Origin: CAMTWZ01 sp964412365
GTDB lineage: Bacteria > Bacteroidota > Rhodothermia > Balneolales > HLUCCA01
Length of the DNA: 30,890 bases
Direction: 5' to 3'
Assembly: GCA_964412365.1 (NCBI GenBank)
Contig: CAYPOI010000024.1
Span: 1 to 30,890 of the forward strand
Numbering within the stretch: position 1 is the stretch's first letter; each line of letters begins with the position of its first letter. Position numbers and translations under genes: made by a program. The notes below the pieces were generated by a model. The model had not been told where the DNA came from, made no database searches, and saw only the letters and a list, made by a program, of their open reading frames with translations. Shown here piece after piece: positions 13,611-22,079 of this stretch.

Positions 13611-15596
13611 TTAGTTTTGTGTTCCGTTGAGGTAGAAATAATCATAATCGACAGTGGCGGGTCCTTCGACGAGCACTCCGAACCGATTTCCATGAAGAGA
13701 TGCGATGGTATGGCGGGCGACCAGCGTTTCGTTGATGAAAAAGGTGTAGTTCGTTCCGCGCTTCTCGATCTTCAAAATGTTGTACAAGGCACCACGACGG
13801 ATCGCCGAGTTCGACACGAAGTTTTCGATCGGCACCCATGCGGAGCCGTTGTACTGACCGATATAGAGGGTTCCGTCCGTCCGAACGGTGAAGATGTGAT
13901 ATTTCCCATCCGCCTCACCGAACATCAACCCCGTTTGCTTGGCTTCGCTTGGTGCCACATTGTGTCGAACACGGGTGGTGATGGTGATGTCTTTGGTCAA
14001 ATCGATCGGGAAAGCAGGATTGTGACGATGAAGCCGATCGTTGGTCACTTGCATCCGGTACAAACCACCGGTATACAATGATTTTCGTTCGGTCAGATTC
14101 TCCGTTGGAAAATCGTTGTTGTTGGAATTGAATTCGTTGGCATAGGAAAACGGTGTGGCCGTAGGACGAACCGGCTCTCTTACAGGCTCACGAACCGGTT
14201 CACGTACTGGAGTTCTCATCGCCTCAGCGATCTCTCTCGCATAGGCCAAACGCTCGTTTCGAATCGTGATCGAATCCTGCGCAGCCGCCATCAGCGATAT
14301 ATGGGCCACGCTATCCGGACGCAGCGCGCCAGCCGCTTTGAAGGAGATCAACGCGTCATCATAGTTACCCGCATTGATTTCGCCCTCACCTTGCTCGATC
14401 AGAGACCGATACGGCGTATCGATGATCACCTCTGCGACAGGTTCGGGTCGAGGCTCGGAACCTTGCATGACATACCATCCCACAAAGGCCACAACCAAGA
14501 CAGCCGCCGCGATGCCGATCCATTTACCGATACCACCGGATTTAGACGCTGATGTCGATTTCGGCTCTTTCTTGATGGTCGGAGCGATATCCGGCTCTGA
14601 AACCGGTGCTGGCGCGGCAGGAGCCGATGGAATCGACATCCCAGCCAACAAGGCTTGAAATTCAGGGATGGATTGCGGCCGGTCTTCCGCCCGGATCGCC
14701 ATCGCCCGATGAAGGGCATCCGACACCGATTGCGAAATCTCCGGCTTCATGTCTTTGACCGTCGGCAATTGGTCTTCATACAAGCGCTCGGTCGCTTCCG
14801 CTGGTACCGAACCCGTCATCATATAATACATGGTGGCGGCCACGGCGTAGATATCGGTCCATGGTCCCTGCTTTCCTTTGCCGTGATACTGCTCTGGCGG
14901 CGCGAAACCCGGGGTCAACACCACCGACATGCTCTTGCTTCGCTCATTCATCGATACTCTTGCCGCACCGAAATCCAACAAGATCACACGCTTCGATGAG
15001 GTCAGAAAAATATTATGAGGCTTGATGTCGCGATGCAGAAACCCTTTGTTATGCACTTCATGCAAGCCATCTAGAATCGGATACATGATGCCAAGGGTGA
15101 TGGTCTCTCCCAACACATTCCCCTTGCTCGTCATGTATTCGTTCAACGACATCCCGTCGTAGTAATCCATCACCATGTACGCGGTGCCGAAATTCTTGAA
15201 GAACGTCTTCACACGAACCACATTCGGATGGTCGAATTGCGCCAACGTGCGGGCTTCGTTGATGAACTGCTCCAATCCGTACGAAAAAAGCTTGGAATCG
15301 TCGTTGGTATGCGGTTGGACGGTGGCCCGGTCGTTCGCCCGACCCGCCAAATCACGTGGCAAAAATTCTTTGATGGCCACATATGTCTGCAAATACATAT
15401 CCCAAGCGAGGTAGGTGATCCCGAAACCGCCGGGTTTTCCCAACACTTTTCCGATGAGATATTGCTCGTTCAGAACGGTACGATGCGCCAACAAAATCGG
15501 ACTACGTTCTTGGGACTCATCGTAACCACATGTCGGACATACGGATACGTTTCCTTTTTCACTAAAACAACCCGGACACAGGTTCTGATTCTCCAT
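13611..15596 (-). CDS. Zinc-ribbon Hanks-type Ser/Thr protein kinase with outer sensor-like domain
   Basis: The 661-residue protein starts with a zinc ribbon (Cys7, Cys10, Cys20, Cys23). The kinase domain (~44-318) has a glycine loop (GKPGGFG, 53-59), catalytic Lys76 (VAIK), Glu114, HRDIKPHN (Asp190, Asn195), DFGAA (Asp208) and an APPEQ motif, so it should be active. A Pro/Ala linker with DIAPTIKK (336-343) leads to one membrane helix (~357-376). The outer part has a TPR-like helix pair (~397-430), a TPVREPVREPVREPVR repeat (462-477) and a C-terminal domain (~480-661) that looks like a beta-sandwich of the LamG / DUF1080 type, possibly binding sugar or cell wall. It is the first gene of the five-gene minus-strand operon, divergent from mraZ. 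Confidence 0.92.
   Translation of the reverse strand: MENQNLCPGCFSEKGNVSVCPTCGYDESQERSPILLAHRTVLNEQYLIGKVLGKPGGFGITYLAWDMYLQTYVAIKEFLPRDLAGRANDRATVQPHTNDDSKLFSYGLEQFINEARTLAQFDHPNVVRVKTFFKNFGTAYMVMDYYDGMSLNEYMTSKGNVLGETITLGIMYPILDGLHEVHNKGFLHRDIKPHNIFLTSSKRVILLDFGAARVSMNERSKSMSVVLTPGFAPPEQYHGKGKQGPWTDIYAVAATMYYMMTGSVPAEATERLYEDQLPTVKDMKPEISQSVSDALHRAMAIRAEDRPQSIPEFQALLAGMSIPSAPAAPAPVSEPDIAPTIKKEPKSTSASKSGGIGKWIGIAAAVLVVAFVGWYVMQGSEPRPEPVAEVIIDTPYRSLIEQGEGEINAGNYDDALISFKAAGALRPDSVAHISLMAAAQDSITIRNERLAYAREIAEAMRTPVREPVREPVREPVRPTATPFSYANEFNSNNNDFPTENLTERKSLYTGGLYRMQVTNDRLHRHNPAFPIDLTKDITITTRVRHNVAPSEAKQTGLMFGEADGKYHIFTVRTDGTLYIGQYNGSAWVPIENFVSNSAIRRGALYNILKIEKRGTNYTFFINETLVARHTIASLHGNRFGVLVEGPATVDYDYFYLNGTQN
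14166..14213 (-). repeat. Coding 12-bp repeat, REPV unit
   Basis: The kinase linker contains the four-residue unit REPV in tandem (TPVREPVREPVREPVR, residues 462-477). The DNA units are similar but not identical, so the peptide repeat appears maintained at protein level. It probably forms a stiff, positively charged extracytoplasmic spacer. Confidence 0.75.
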
Positions 15597-15831
15597 GACG
15601 ATGTACTGATATGACGGTGATAGGTGCTATTTCTCTATTCCAAATAACGTACCAAAGAAATCTCCAACCTGCAAAGTGGATGAGCACTTGACATTCCATG
15701 TGGAAATACGCTACTTTGTGGGAGATTGTGGGAAGAAGTGGGAGAAAACCCCAAAACGACCCACGCCACTGCTTTGGCAATCGGTGGCTTGATCTTGTTT
15801 GGCAATCCATAGCAATAAAATCCGCGGTACC
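15597..15831. other. Divergent intergenic region between kinase operon and dcw cluster
   Basis: This 235-bp stretch must carry promoters for both directions. It contains the three MraZ boxes (15718-15743) and a 10-bp direct repeat TTTGGCAATC at 15773-15782 and 15798-15807. I could not identify a convincing promoter core for either operon by eye. Confidence 0.6.
15718..15743 (+). promoter_or_regulatory. MraZ operator: three GTGGGA boxes at 10-bp spacing
   Basis: GTGGGA occurs at 15718-15723, 15728-15733 and 15738-15743, exactly one helical turn apart. MraZ is known to bind tandem TGGG-type repeats in front of its own gene, so this is very probably the autoregulatory site of the dcw cluster. 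The boxes lie about 90 bases upstream of the favoured mraZ start and about 120 bases from the divergent kinase start. Confidence 0.88.
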
Positions 15832-16287
15832 GTGCCCAGTTTCAAGGGTGAATATGAACATGCGCTGGACGCAAAAGGTAGAGTCAGCTTTCCTGCAAAG
15901 CTGAGGAAGTACCTCAACCCAGACGCCCAAGAACGCTTCACCATCGTGAAGGGACTTGAGACATGTCTTTATCTCTACCCCGAAGACCGCTGGAAAGACG
16001 TTGAAGACCGCCTGAGCGAAATCAATTCATTTAGCACGGAAGGACGAACCGTCATCCGGAATTTCCTTCGCTCGGCCGACGACCTCGAACTCGACAACGC
16101 CAACCGTTTGGCGCTGCCGGCGAAACTCACCGAATGGGCCGGCATCACCGGCAAAGTGATTTTCATCGGTAGCGGCGACAAAATCGAACTATGGTCTCCT
16201 GAGCATCTCGACCAACAGGATCAAACCATGGATGTCGCCACTTGGCAAGATCTATTTGAAAAAGTGATGGGAAACAAACACACCTGA
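15832..16287 (+). CDS. mraZ: Transcriptional regulator MraZ
   Basis: MraZ is an AbrB-fold DNA-binding protein that represses the dcw operon. The product has the two expected swapped-hairpin repeats, GRVSFPAKLR (~16-25) and NRLALPAKLT (~91-100). The family N-terminus is normally a short lead followed by the GEYEHxLDxKGR pattern. That favours the GTG at 15832 (151 residues) over the in-frame TTG at 15799, which would add 11 atypical residues; neither has a clear Shine-Dalgarno. The stop overlaps the rsmH ATG by one base (TGATG). Three GTGGGA boxes upstream support autoregulation. Confidence 0.92.
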   Translation: MPSFKGEYEHALDAKGRVSFPAKLRKYLNPDAQERFTIVKGLETCLYLYPEDRWKDVEDRLSEINSFSTEGRTVIRNFLRSADDLELDNANRLALPAKLTEWAGITGKVIFIGSGDKIELWSPEHLDQQDQTMDVATWQDLFEKVMGNKHT

Positions 16288-17216
16288 TGTCTACCTCATC
16301 CTACCACGTGCCTGTGCTTTTGGCTGAATCGGTGAATGGGCTCGTGACGGATCGAAACGGCATTTATGTGGATGCGACCCTAGGCGGAGGCGGCCATAGC
16401 ACCGCCATCCTGCAACGTCTCGGACCAGAGGCCTCCCTTTATGGGCTGGACCAAGACGACGATGCTCTCAAGGCCACAGCAGCCTCACCTCTGTTATCAG
16501 GTGATCAACGGTTTCACCCTGTGAAGGGAAATTTCGGTTTTATGGACGCTCTCCTACATCCTTCCATCCACGGCAAACTCAGCGGAATCCTGCTCGACCT
16601 CGGTGTCTCCAGCCATCAGATCGACGAAGGCGCGCGCGGGTTCAGTTTTCAAGCCGACGGACCCTTGGATATGCGGATGAATGCCTCGCGCGATTTGTCG
16701 GCCTATGAGGTGGTGAACACCTATCCGGAAGCCGATCTCAAAAAAATCTTCTACGAATATGGGGAAGAGCGCCATAGCGCACGCATCGCCAAACAGATCA
16801 TCGCGAACCGTCCCATTTCGTCCACCCATGCGTTGAAGCAATTGGTGGAACGCCTCACGCCGGGTCCGCATGCACTGAAATCCGTCGCGCGCATCTTCCA
16901 AGCCATCCGCATCGAAGTGAACCGCGAGTTGGACATGCTCTATCGCGTTCTGGAAAGCAGTTTGAATTTGCTCGCTCCTGGCGGCCGACTTGTCGTGATC
17001 GCCTACCATTCCCTTGAAGACCGTCCCGTGAAGCTCTTCATGCGCAGCGGAAACCTCGCCGGAACCGTGACCAAAGACTTCTACGGCAACGACCTGTCTC
17101 CTTGGAAGCTGATCACTCGCCAGCCCATTGTGGCGGATGAAGCCGAAACCCGGCTCAACCCCCGGGCACGCAGCGCGAAGCTCCGCATCGCCGAAAAAAT
17201 CGGAGGTGCGCCATGA
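16287..17216 (+). CDS. rsmH: 16S rRNA m4C1402 methyltransferase
   Basis: RsmH (MraW) methylates N4 of C1402 in the 16S rRNA decoding centre, using SAM. The 309-residue protein shows the family start YHVPVLLAESV (~6-16), the SAM loop DATLGGGGHS (~29-38), LDLGVSSHQID, and the C-terminal pattern VIAYHSLEDRPVK near 240. Length is typical. It starts on the base where mraZ ends and stops within the first codons of the ftsL-like gene (ATGATG). Confidence 0.97.
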   Translation: MSTSSYHVPVLLAESVNGLVTDRNGIYVDATLGGGGHSTAILQRLGPEASLYGLDQDDDALKATAASPLLSGDQRFHPVKGNFGFMDALLHPSIHGKLSGILLDLGVSSHQIDEGARGFSFQADGPLDMRMNASRDLSAYEVVNTYPEADLKKIFYEYGEERHSARIAKQIIANRPISSTHALKQLVERLTPGPHALKSVARIFQAIRIEVNRELDMLYRVLESSLNLLAPGGRLVVIAYHSLEDRPVKLFMRSGNLAGTVTKDFYGNDLSPWKLITRQPIVADEAETRLNPRARSAKLRIAEKIGGAP

Positions 17217-17602
17217 TGGTCCGTTCCCCGAATCTACCCGCATCCGAATACAGCGGTCCGAAAGCGGTGAATCTCAAGCGCGTGTTGCCGACCCCCGCCA
17301 AGCCGAAAGGCCGCATCCGCACCGCCATCAAATCGATGCACATTCCGGCTTGGAAAGTGATGCTCTACACCGTGCTCGCCGGACTCTTCGGCGCCGTGTA
17401 TCTGCAGCACGTGTTCACCACGCAAGCCATTCTGCGCGAAGTAAATTTGCTGCATCGGGATCTGGACCGTGCCACGATCCGCCATAACGAACTGCGTTTC
17501 ACTTATGAGCGCATGACCGGCCCTGCCGACGTCTATCTCCGATCCAAAGACATCGGATTGATGGATGGCGGACCCGCGGACCACATCATCACCCTGGACT
17601 AA
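17213..17602 (+). CDS. ftsL: Cell division protein FtsL-like
   Basis: A 129-residue bitopic protein located where ftsL always sits, between rsmH and ftsI. It has a basic cytoplasmic tail (~1-46), one membrane helix (~48-64, starting WKVMLYTVLAGLFG) and a short extracytoplasmic coiled-coil-like helix (~69-105). FtsL sequences diverge widely, so identification rests on topology, size and position. It would pair with the FtsQ / DivIC-type partners and activate FtsW-FtsI. Two consecutive ATG codons (17213 and 17216) overlap the rsmH stop; either could be used. Confidence 0.8.
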   Translation: MMVRSPNLPASEYSGPKAVNLKRVLPTPAKPKGRIRTAIKSMHIPAWKVMLYTVLAGLFGAVYLQHVFTTQAILREVNLLHRDLDRATIRHNELRFTYERMTGPADVYLRSKDIGLMDGGPADHIITLD

Positions 17603-17605
17603 GCC

Positions 17606-19501
17606 ATGAACACACGCGCGTTTATCGTTCTCGGGCTGATGTTGCTGATTCCAGGTGCGATCACGCTGCAGATCATGCGCATCCAATTCCTTGAAGGAAG
17701 TGAGTTGCGCGCGCTCTGGGGCGAGCAAGCGATCGATTATGTGCCGATTCCGGCCGAACGCGGCCACATCCTCGACGCTAGCGACCGTATTTTGGTCAGC
17801 AATTCCGTTTCCTATAGCGTGATTGTGGATCCCTTGGCGCCGAGAACATCCCGTGCGAATTTGGATGCGATTTGCGCCACATTGGCTCGCTTCACGGACT
17901 CCTCGAAAGAAGCCTATCAAGCCAAAATCCGGAATGCACCGAAAGGCTCTCGTTATGTGTTGTTGGAGCGTGGCGTGAGTCGGCAAGGGCACGACGCCTT
18001 GCGTGAATTGGGCATCCGCGGACTCATTTTGGAAGAGCATTTCCGTCGCCGCTACAATTACGAAACCTTGGGCGCACACACTCTGGGTTACGTGAATCAC
18101 AATGTGGACGGCATGATGGGATTGGAGTCGAGCTTCAACTCGATGTTGAAAGGCACGGAAGGTGAACAACAGGTGCAGCGTGACCGGAATGGCCGCATCC
18201 GTGCTGTCGTCGGCGCTCCGCGTCGCCGTCCGGTGGCTGGACACTCCATCCGCACCACCATCGATGCAAGAATTCAAGCCATCGTCGAAGAAGAACTGAT
18301 GGCAGGTGTGCTTCGCTCGCGATCGAATCACGGAACCGTGATCATCGTGGATCCCGAAACCGGCGCCATCAAGGCCATGGCGAATTATCCCACCTTCAAT
18401 CCGAACACGCCGGCGCGTTACAGTGATGAGAACCGTCGCGATTTCGCGATCGCCGACATGATCGAGCCTGGCTCCACGTTCAAGCTCATCACGGCCGTCG
18501 CCGCGACCGAGCAGGGCGTGATCAAGGAGGATGAGATTTTCCATACCCCGGCGAACGGACAAAAACGCATTTACGGACAAATGATGCGCGATCACGATCC
18601 TCTGGGATCGATCGACTTCCGAAATGTGATCCAAAAATCATCCAACATCGCGACGTCCGAAATCGCGATGCGTCTCGATAAGCAGACGTTCTATCAATAT
18701 GCGCGGAATTTCGGGTTCGGAACGCCGACTGGCATCGATCTTCCGGGCGAGGAAGCGGGCCGGTTGCAGCGTCCGCACAGCTGGTCGCAAGTGACCCTTC
18801 CGTGGATGTCGATCGGTTATGAAATTCAAGTGACACCTCTCCAAATGGCGATGGCTTACGCCGCGTTCGCCAATGACGGTAAGCTGATGCGCCCCTTTGT
18901 GGTGGATGAAGTGATCGACGAGCGTGGCCGGGTTGTGCAAAAAACACGTCCACATGTGGTTCGCTCGGCTGTACGTCCACGTACCATCGCCGACCTCTCG
19001 CCTATTTTCGAAAGCGTGCTCACCGAGCAAGGAACCGCCGAATTCGCACGTGTGGAAGGGGTTCAGATCGCTGGCAAAACCGGAACCGCACAGAAATACA
19101 TCGACGGCCGCTACCGCACCCGTTACCGCGCCAGTTTCGTGGGTTTCTACCCTGTGGACGACCCCAAATATGTCTGCTTTGTGCTGATGGATGAACCCCG
19201 CACCAGCATTTATGGTGGCGTGGTATCCGGACCCGTTTTCCGCAACATCACCCAGCGCATTCTGGCTTTGGATGAGCGCCTGCATCGCGAAGTGGTGGTC
19301 GATCCCGATTCCATTTCCTATGTGGTGCCGCGTTTGGATGGCTATTCGAAGGATGACGCGTTTGTGTTGCTCGATCAAATGAACCTGCGCTACGATACCG
19401 AAGGCAAAGGAACCCAGATCGAATCGCAAGTACCGAAAGCCGGAACACGCATCGCCCGTCGCGACAAAATCACGCTGACATTGACCGGAGGAGCGCCATG
19501 A
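17606..19501 (+). CDS. ftsI: Septal peptidoglycan transpeptidase FtsI (PBP3) with PASTA domain
   Basis: This class B penicillin-binding protein cross-links septal peptidoglycan. It has 631 residues: a membrane helix (~5-23), the pedestal domain beginning near RGHILDASD (52-60), and the transpeptidase domain. Active-site motifs are intact: SxxK at Ser290-Lys293 (PGSTFK), SxN at Ser345-Asn347 and KTGT at 491-494. The last ~58 residues (from RLDGYSKDDAF) form one PASTA-like domain, common in Bacteroidota FtsI but absent from the E. coli protein. The start is three bases after ftsL; the stop overlaps the murE ATG as ATGA. Confidence 0.96.
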   Translation: MNTRAFIVLGLMLLIPGAITLQIMRIQFLEGSELRALWGEQAIDYVPIPAERGHILDASDRILVSNSVSYSVIVDPLAPRTSRANLDAICATLARFTDSSKEAYQAKIRNAPKGSRYVLLERGVSRQGHDALRELGIRGLILEEHFRRRYNYETLGAHTLGYVNHNVDGMMGLESSFNSMLKGTEGEQQVQRDRNGRIRAVVGAPRRRPVAGHSIRTTIDARIQAIVEEELMAGVLRSRSNHGTVIIVDPETGAIKAMANYPTFNPNTPARYSDENRRDFAIADMIEPGSTFKLITAVAATEQGVIKEDEIFHTPANGQKRIYGQMMRDHDPLGSIDFRNVIQKSSNIATSEIAMRLDKQTFYQYARNFGFGTPTGIDLPGEEAGRLQRPHSWSQVTLPWMSIGYEIQVTPLQMAMAYAAFANDGKLMRPFVVDEVIDERGRVVQKTRPHVVRSAVRPRTIADLSPIFESVLTEQGTAEFARVEGVQIAGKTGTAQKYIDGRYRTRYRASFVGFYPVDDPKYVCFVLMDEPRTSIYGGVVSGPVFRNITQRILALDERLHREVVVDPDSISYVVPRLDGYSKDDAFVLLDQMNLRYDTEGKGTQIESQVPKAGTRIARRDKITLTLTGGAP

Positions 19502-20943
19502 CATTGGGCCAACTCCTCAAGATTTGCAAGCCGAAAGCCATGATGGGTCCGCATAAGGAGCCCAAAGGCCGATTGACGGACGATTCCCGTGCCGTCACGC
19601 CCGGTTCCATCTTCATCGCGGTGAAGGGTTTGGTGTCGGATGGGCACGATCACATCGCATCCGCTCTGGAAAAAGGCGCTTCGGTCGTGATTTGTGAGCG
19701 GTTCGACTTACCTGTGCCGAATGCCACGATTCTTCTGGTGAAGCGCACACGGGATGTTCTGATGCCGCTCGCACTGGCCGATCAAGGTCATCCGGAAAAA
19801 GGAATGAAGCTGGTCGGCATCACCGGAACCAATGGAAAAACCACGGTTTCCACGCTCATTTGGCAGGTTTTGCGCAAATTGGATCTGAATGCCGGATTGA
19901 TCGGTACCGTGGAAAAACGCTTCAATGATGTGACGGTCGACAGCAAACTCACCACGCCTGGAGCCCTCGAGTTGGCCGCGGATTTACGGAAGGCCGCAGA
20001 TGCCGGATGCCAAGTTGTGGCGATGGAAGTATCGAGCCATGCGTTGCATCAGCGCCGGACCAAGGGCTTGAACTTCGCTGTGGGAGTCTTCACCAATTTG
20101 ACGCACGATCATCTGGACTACCACGGATCCATCGACGCCTATTCGCGGAGCAAACGTCTGTTGTTTGATGGATTGCGCAAGAGCTCGGTGGCCATTGTGA
20201 ACCACGATGATCCATCCGGCGCGGCGATGTCTGCCAAAACACGCGCCGAGGTATGGGCGGTGCGGATGGGGGATTCCGACATCAAGATCCTATCCAATTC
20301 CGTGAACGGATTGGTACTGGATGTGGATGGGACCATCATTCAAAGTCCGTTGGCCGGACGCTTCAATGCATACAATGTGGCGCAAGCCTACCTCTCCTGC
20401 GTCGCCCTCGGCCTCAATCAATCCAATGTAGCGGCCGCGCTCTCCGACGCTCCCGGCGCGGCAGGACGCTTAGAGCGCGTAGCCACATCCGGCAACATTC
20501 CGGCAGTATTCGTCGATTACGCCCACACTCCCGATGCGCTCGAAAATGTGCTGTCCACGCTCGCATCACTCAAAGAACCTGGTCAATCCCTCGCGTGTGT
20601 GTTCGGCTGCGGCGGAAACCGTGACACAACCAAACGACCCAAGATGGCCTCCATCGCCGAGCGCTTCTGCGATCGCGTGGTGATCACATCCGACAATCCT
20701 CGGTATGAAGAACCTGATGCCATTCTCGACGACATCATGACCGGTTTCAGCGCGAATGCGAAGGTTCAGCGAATCACCGATCGACGCGACGCCATCGAAA
20801 CGACCATCCGAACCGCATCCGTCACCGATGTGATTGTTGTGGCGGGCAAAGGTCATGAAACCTACCAAGAAATCAAGGGCGTTCGACATCCCCTCGACGA
20901 CCGACTCATCGTTCACGATGCTCTAAGCCGGAGAACCAACTGA
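19498..20943 (+). CDS. murE: UDP-MurNAc-L-Ala-D-Glu:meso-DAP ligase
   Basis: MurE adds the third residue to the peptidoglycan stem peptide in the cytoplasm. The 481-residue product carries the Mur ligase P-loop GTNGKTT (~109-115), the EVSSHAL segment (~177-183) and the C-terminal DNPR motif (~399-402). DNPR is the known signature for meso-diaminopimelate; lysine-adding MurE has a different sequence here. It overlaps ftsI by four bases and mraY by one base. The usual downstream neighbour murF is missing. Confidence 0.96.
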   Translation: MTLGQLLKICKPKAMMGPHKEPKGRLTDDSRAVTPGSIFIAVKGLVSDGHDHIASALEKGASVVICERFDLPVPNATILLVKRTRDVLMPLALADQGHPEKGMKLVGITGTNGKTTVSTLIWQVLRKLDLNAGLIGTVEKRFNDVTVDSKLTTPGALELAADLRKAADAGCQVVAMEVSSHALHQRRTKGLNFAVGVFTNLTHDHLDYHGSIDAYSRSKRLLFDGLRKSSVAIVNHDDPSGAAMSAKTRAEVWAVRMGDSDIKILSNSVNGLVLDVDGTIIQSPLAGRFNAYNVAQAYLSCVALGLNQSNVAAALSDAPGAAGRLERVATSGNIPAVFVDYAHTPDALENVLSTLASLKEPGQSLACVFGCGGNRDTTKRPKMASIAERFCDRVVITSDNPRYEEPDAILDDIMTGFSANAKVQRITDRRDAIETTIRTASVTDVIVVAGKGHETYQEIKGVRHPLDDRLIVHDALSRRTN

Positions 20944-22079
20944 TGCTATACTGGTTGCTTGATTTTATAGAGGTCAATTTCAATCCGCCCGGTTTCGGTG
21001 TGTTCGCTTACATCACGGTGCGTGGCGCGTTGGCCGCCTTCACCGCATTGGTGTTTTCCGTGTTTTTTGGCAAACGCATCATCGCGTTGCTGCAGAGATT
21101 GCAATTGAAAGAGACCATCCGCATGGATATCGACCTGCCCGGTCATCATTCCAAAGCCGGAACCCCGAGTATGGGCGGACTCATCATCATTTTCGCGACG
21201 GTTGTGCCTACGATTTTATGGATGGATCCGACGAATCCCTACTTCCTGCCCATCCTGTTCGTGATTTTGGCCCTGGGTGGCGTCGGATTCATGGACGATT
21301 ACATCAAGATCATCAAGAAAGACAAAAAAGGCTTGATGGGTCGCCTAAAAGTGACGGGACAAATCCTTGTCGGACTGGTTCTGGCATCCTTCCTGTATTT
21401 CCACCCCTCGTTCGAAGGATATAACACCATCACGACCATTCCTTTCGTCAAGAATTACCATATCGATTACGCCTTCTTCGGTGAGATGTGGGGATGGGTC
21501 ATTTTCTTCCCAGTCGTCATTTTTATTCTCACCGGTGTGAGCAATGCGGTGAATCTGACCGACGGACTCGATGGATTGGCCAGCGGCACATCCGCCATCG
21601 CGGGCATCGCGTTGGGGATCTTGGCCTATGTGTCGGGACGTGTGGATTTCTCGAACTTCTTGGACATCATGTATCTGCCCGGAACCGGTGAATTGGCCAT
21701 TTTCTGCGCGGCGATGGTCGGTGCTTGCTTCGGATTCCTGTGGTACAACACCTATCCCGCCGAAGTCTTCATGGGCGATACCGGATCCCTTGCCTTGGGC
21801 GGATCCATCGCGGCTGTCGCTCTCATGGTTCATAAAGAATTGCTGCTTCCGATCCTCTGCGGTGTGTTCGTGATGGAAACCTTGTCCGTGATTCTTCAGA
21901 CGGGCTACTTCAAGTACACGAAAAAACGATATGGCGAAGGTCGTCGACTCTTCCTCATGGCACCGATCCATCACCATTTCGAGAAACGCGGCTGGAAAGA
22001 GCCGAAAATCGTGGTCCGTTTTTGGATCGTGGCCATTCTGTTGGCCGTCTTCACCCTCATCACCCTGAAACTCAGATGA
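20943..22079 (+). CDS. mraY: Phospho-MurNAc-pentapeptide transferase (lipid I synthase)
   Basis: MraY transfers phospho-MurNAc-pentapeptide to undecaprenyl phosphate in the inner membrane, forming lipid I. The 378-residue polytopic protein shows the family motifs HHSKAGTPSMGG (~67-78), FMDDYIK with the Asp pair (~116-122), NAVNLTDGLDGLA (~201-213) and the late PIHHHFEKRGW (~341-351) with the triple His. Roughly ten membrane helices are expected. The start shares a base with the murE stop (TGATG), and the stop overlaps murD as ATGA. Confidence 0.97.
   Translation: MLYWLLDFIEVNFNPPGFGVFAYITVRGALAAFTALVFSVFFGKRIIALLQRLQLKETIRMDIDLPGHHSKAGTPSMGGLIIIFATVVPTILWMDPTNPYFLPILFVILALGGVGFMDDYIKIIKKDKKGLMGRLKVTGQILVGLVLASFLYFHPSFEGYNTITTIPFVKNYHIDYAFFGEMWGWVIFFPVVIFILTGVSNAVNLTDGLDGLASGTSAIAGIALGILAYVSGRVDFSNFLDIMYLPGTGELAIFCAAMVGACFGFLWYNTYPAEVFMGDTGSLALGGSIAAVALMVHKELLLPILCGVFVMETLSVILQTGYFKYTKKRYGEGRRLFLMAPIHHHFEKRGWKEPKIVVRFWIVAILLAVFTLITLKLR

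Noticed and set aside
9675..15596. Type VI secretion regulatory module
   Set aside because: Kinase, PP2C and FHA genes do accompany T6SS, but no structural tss genes are visible in the window, so the label cannot be supported.
17234..18634. 466-codon open frame antisense to ftsL and ftsI
   Set aside because: Long antisense frames are common here because of GC-biased third positions; no domain, start signal or operon context supports it.
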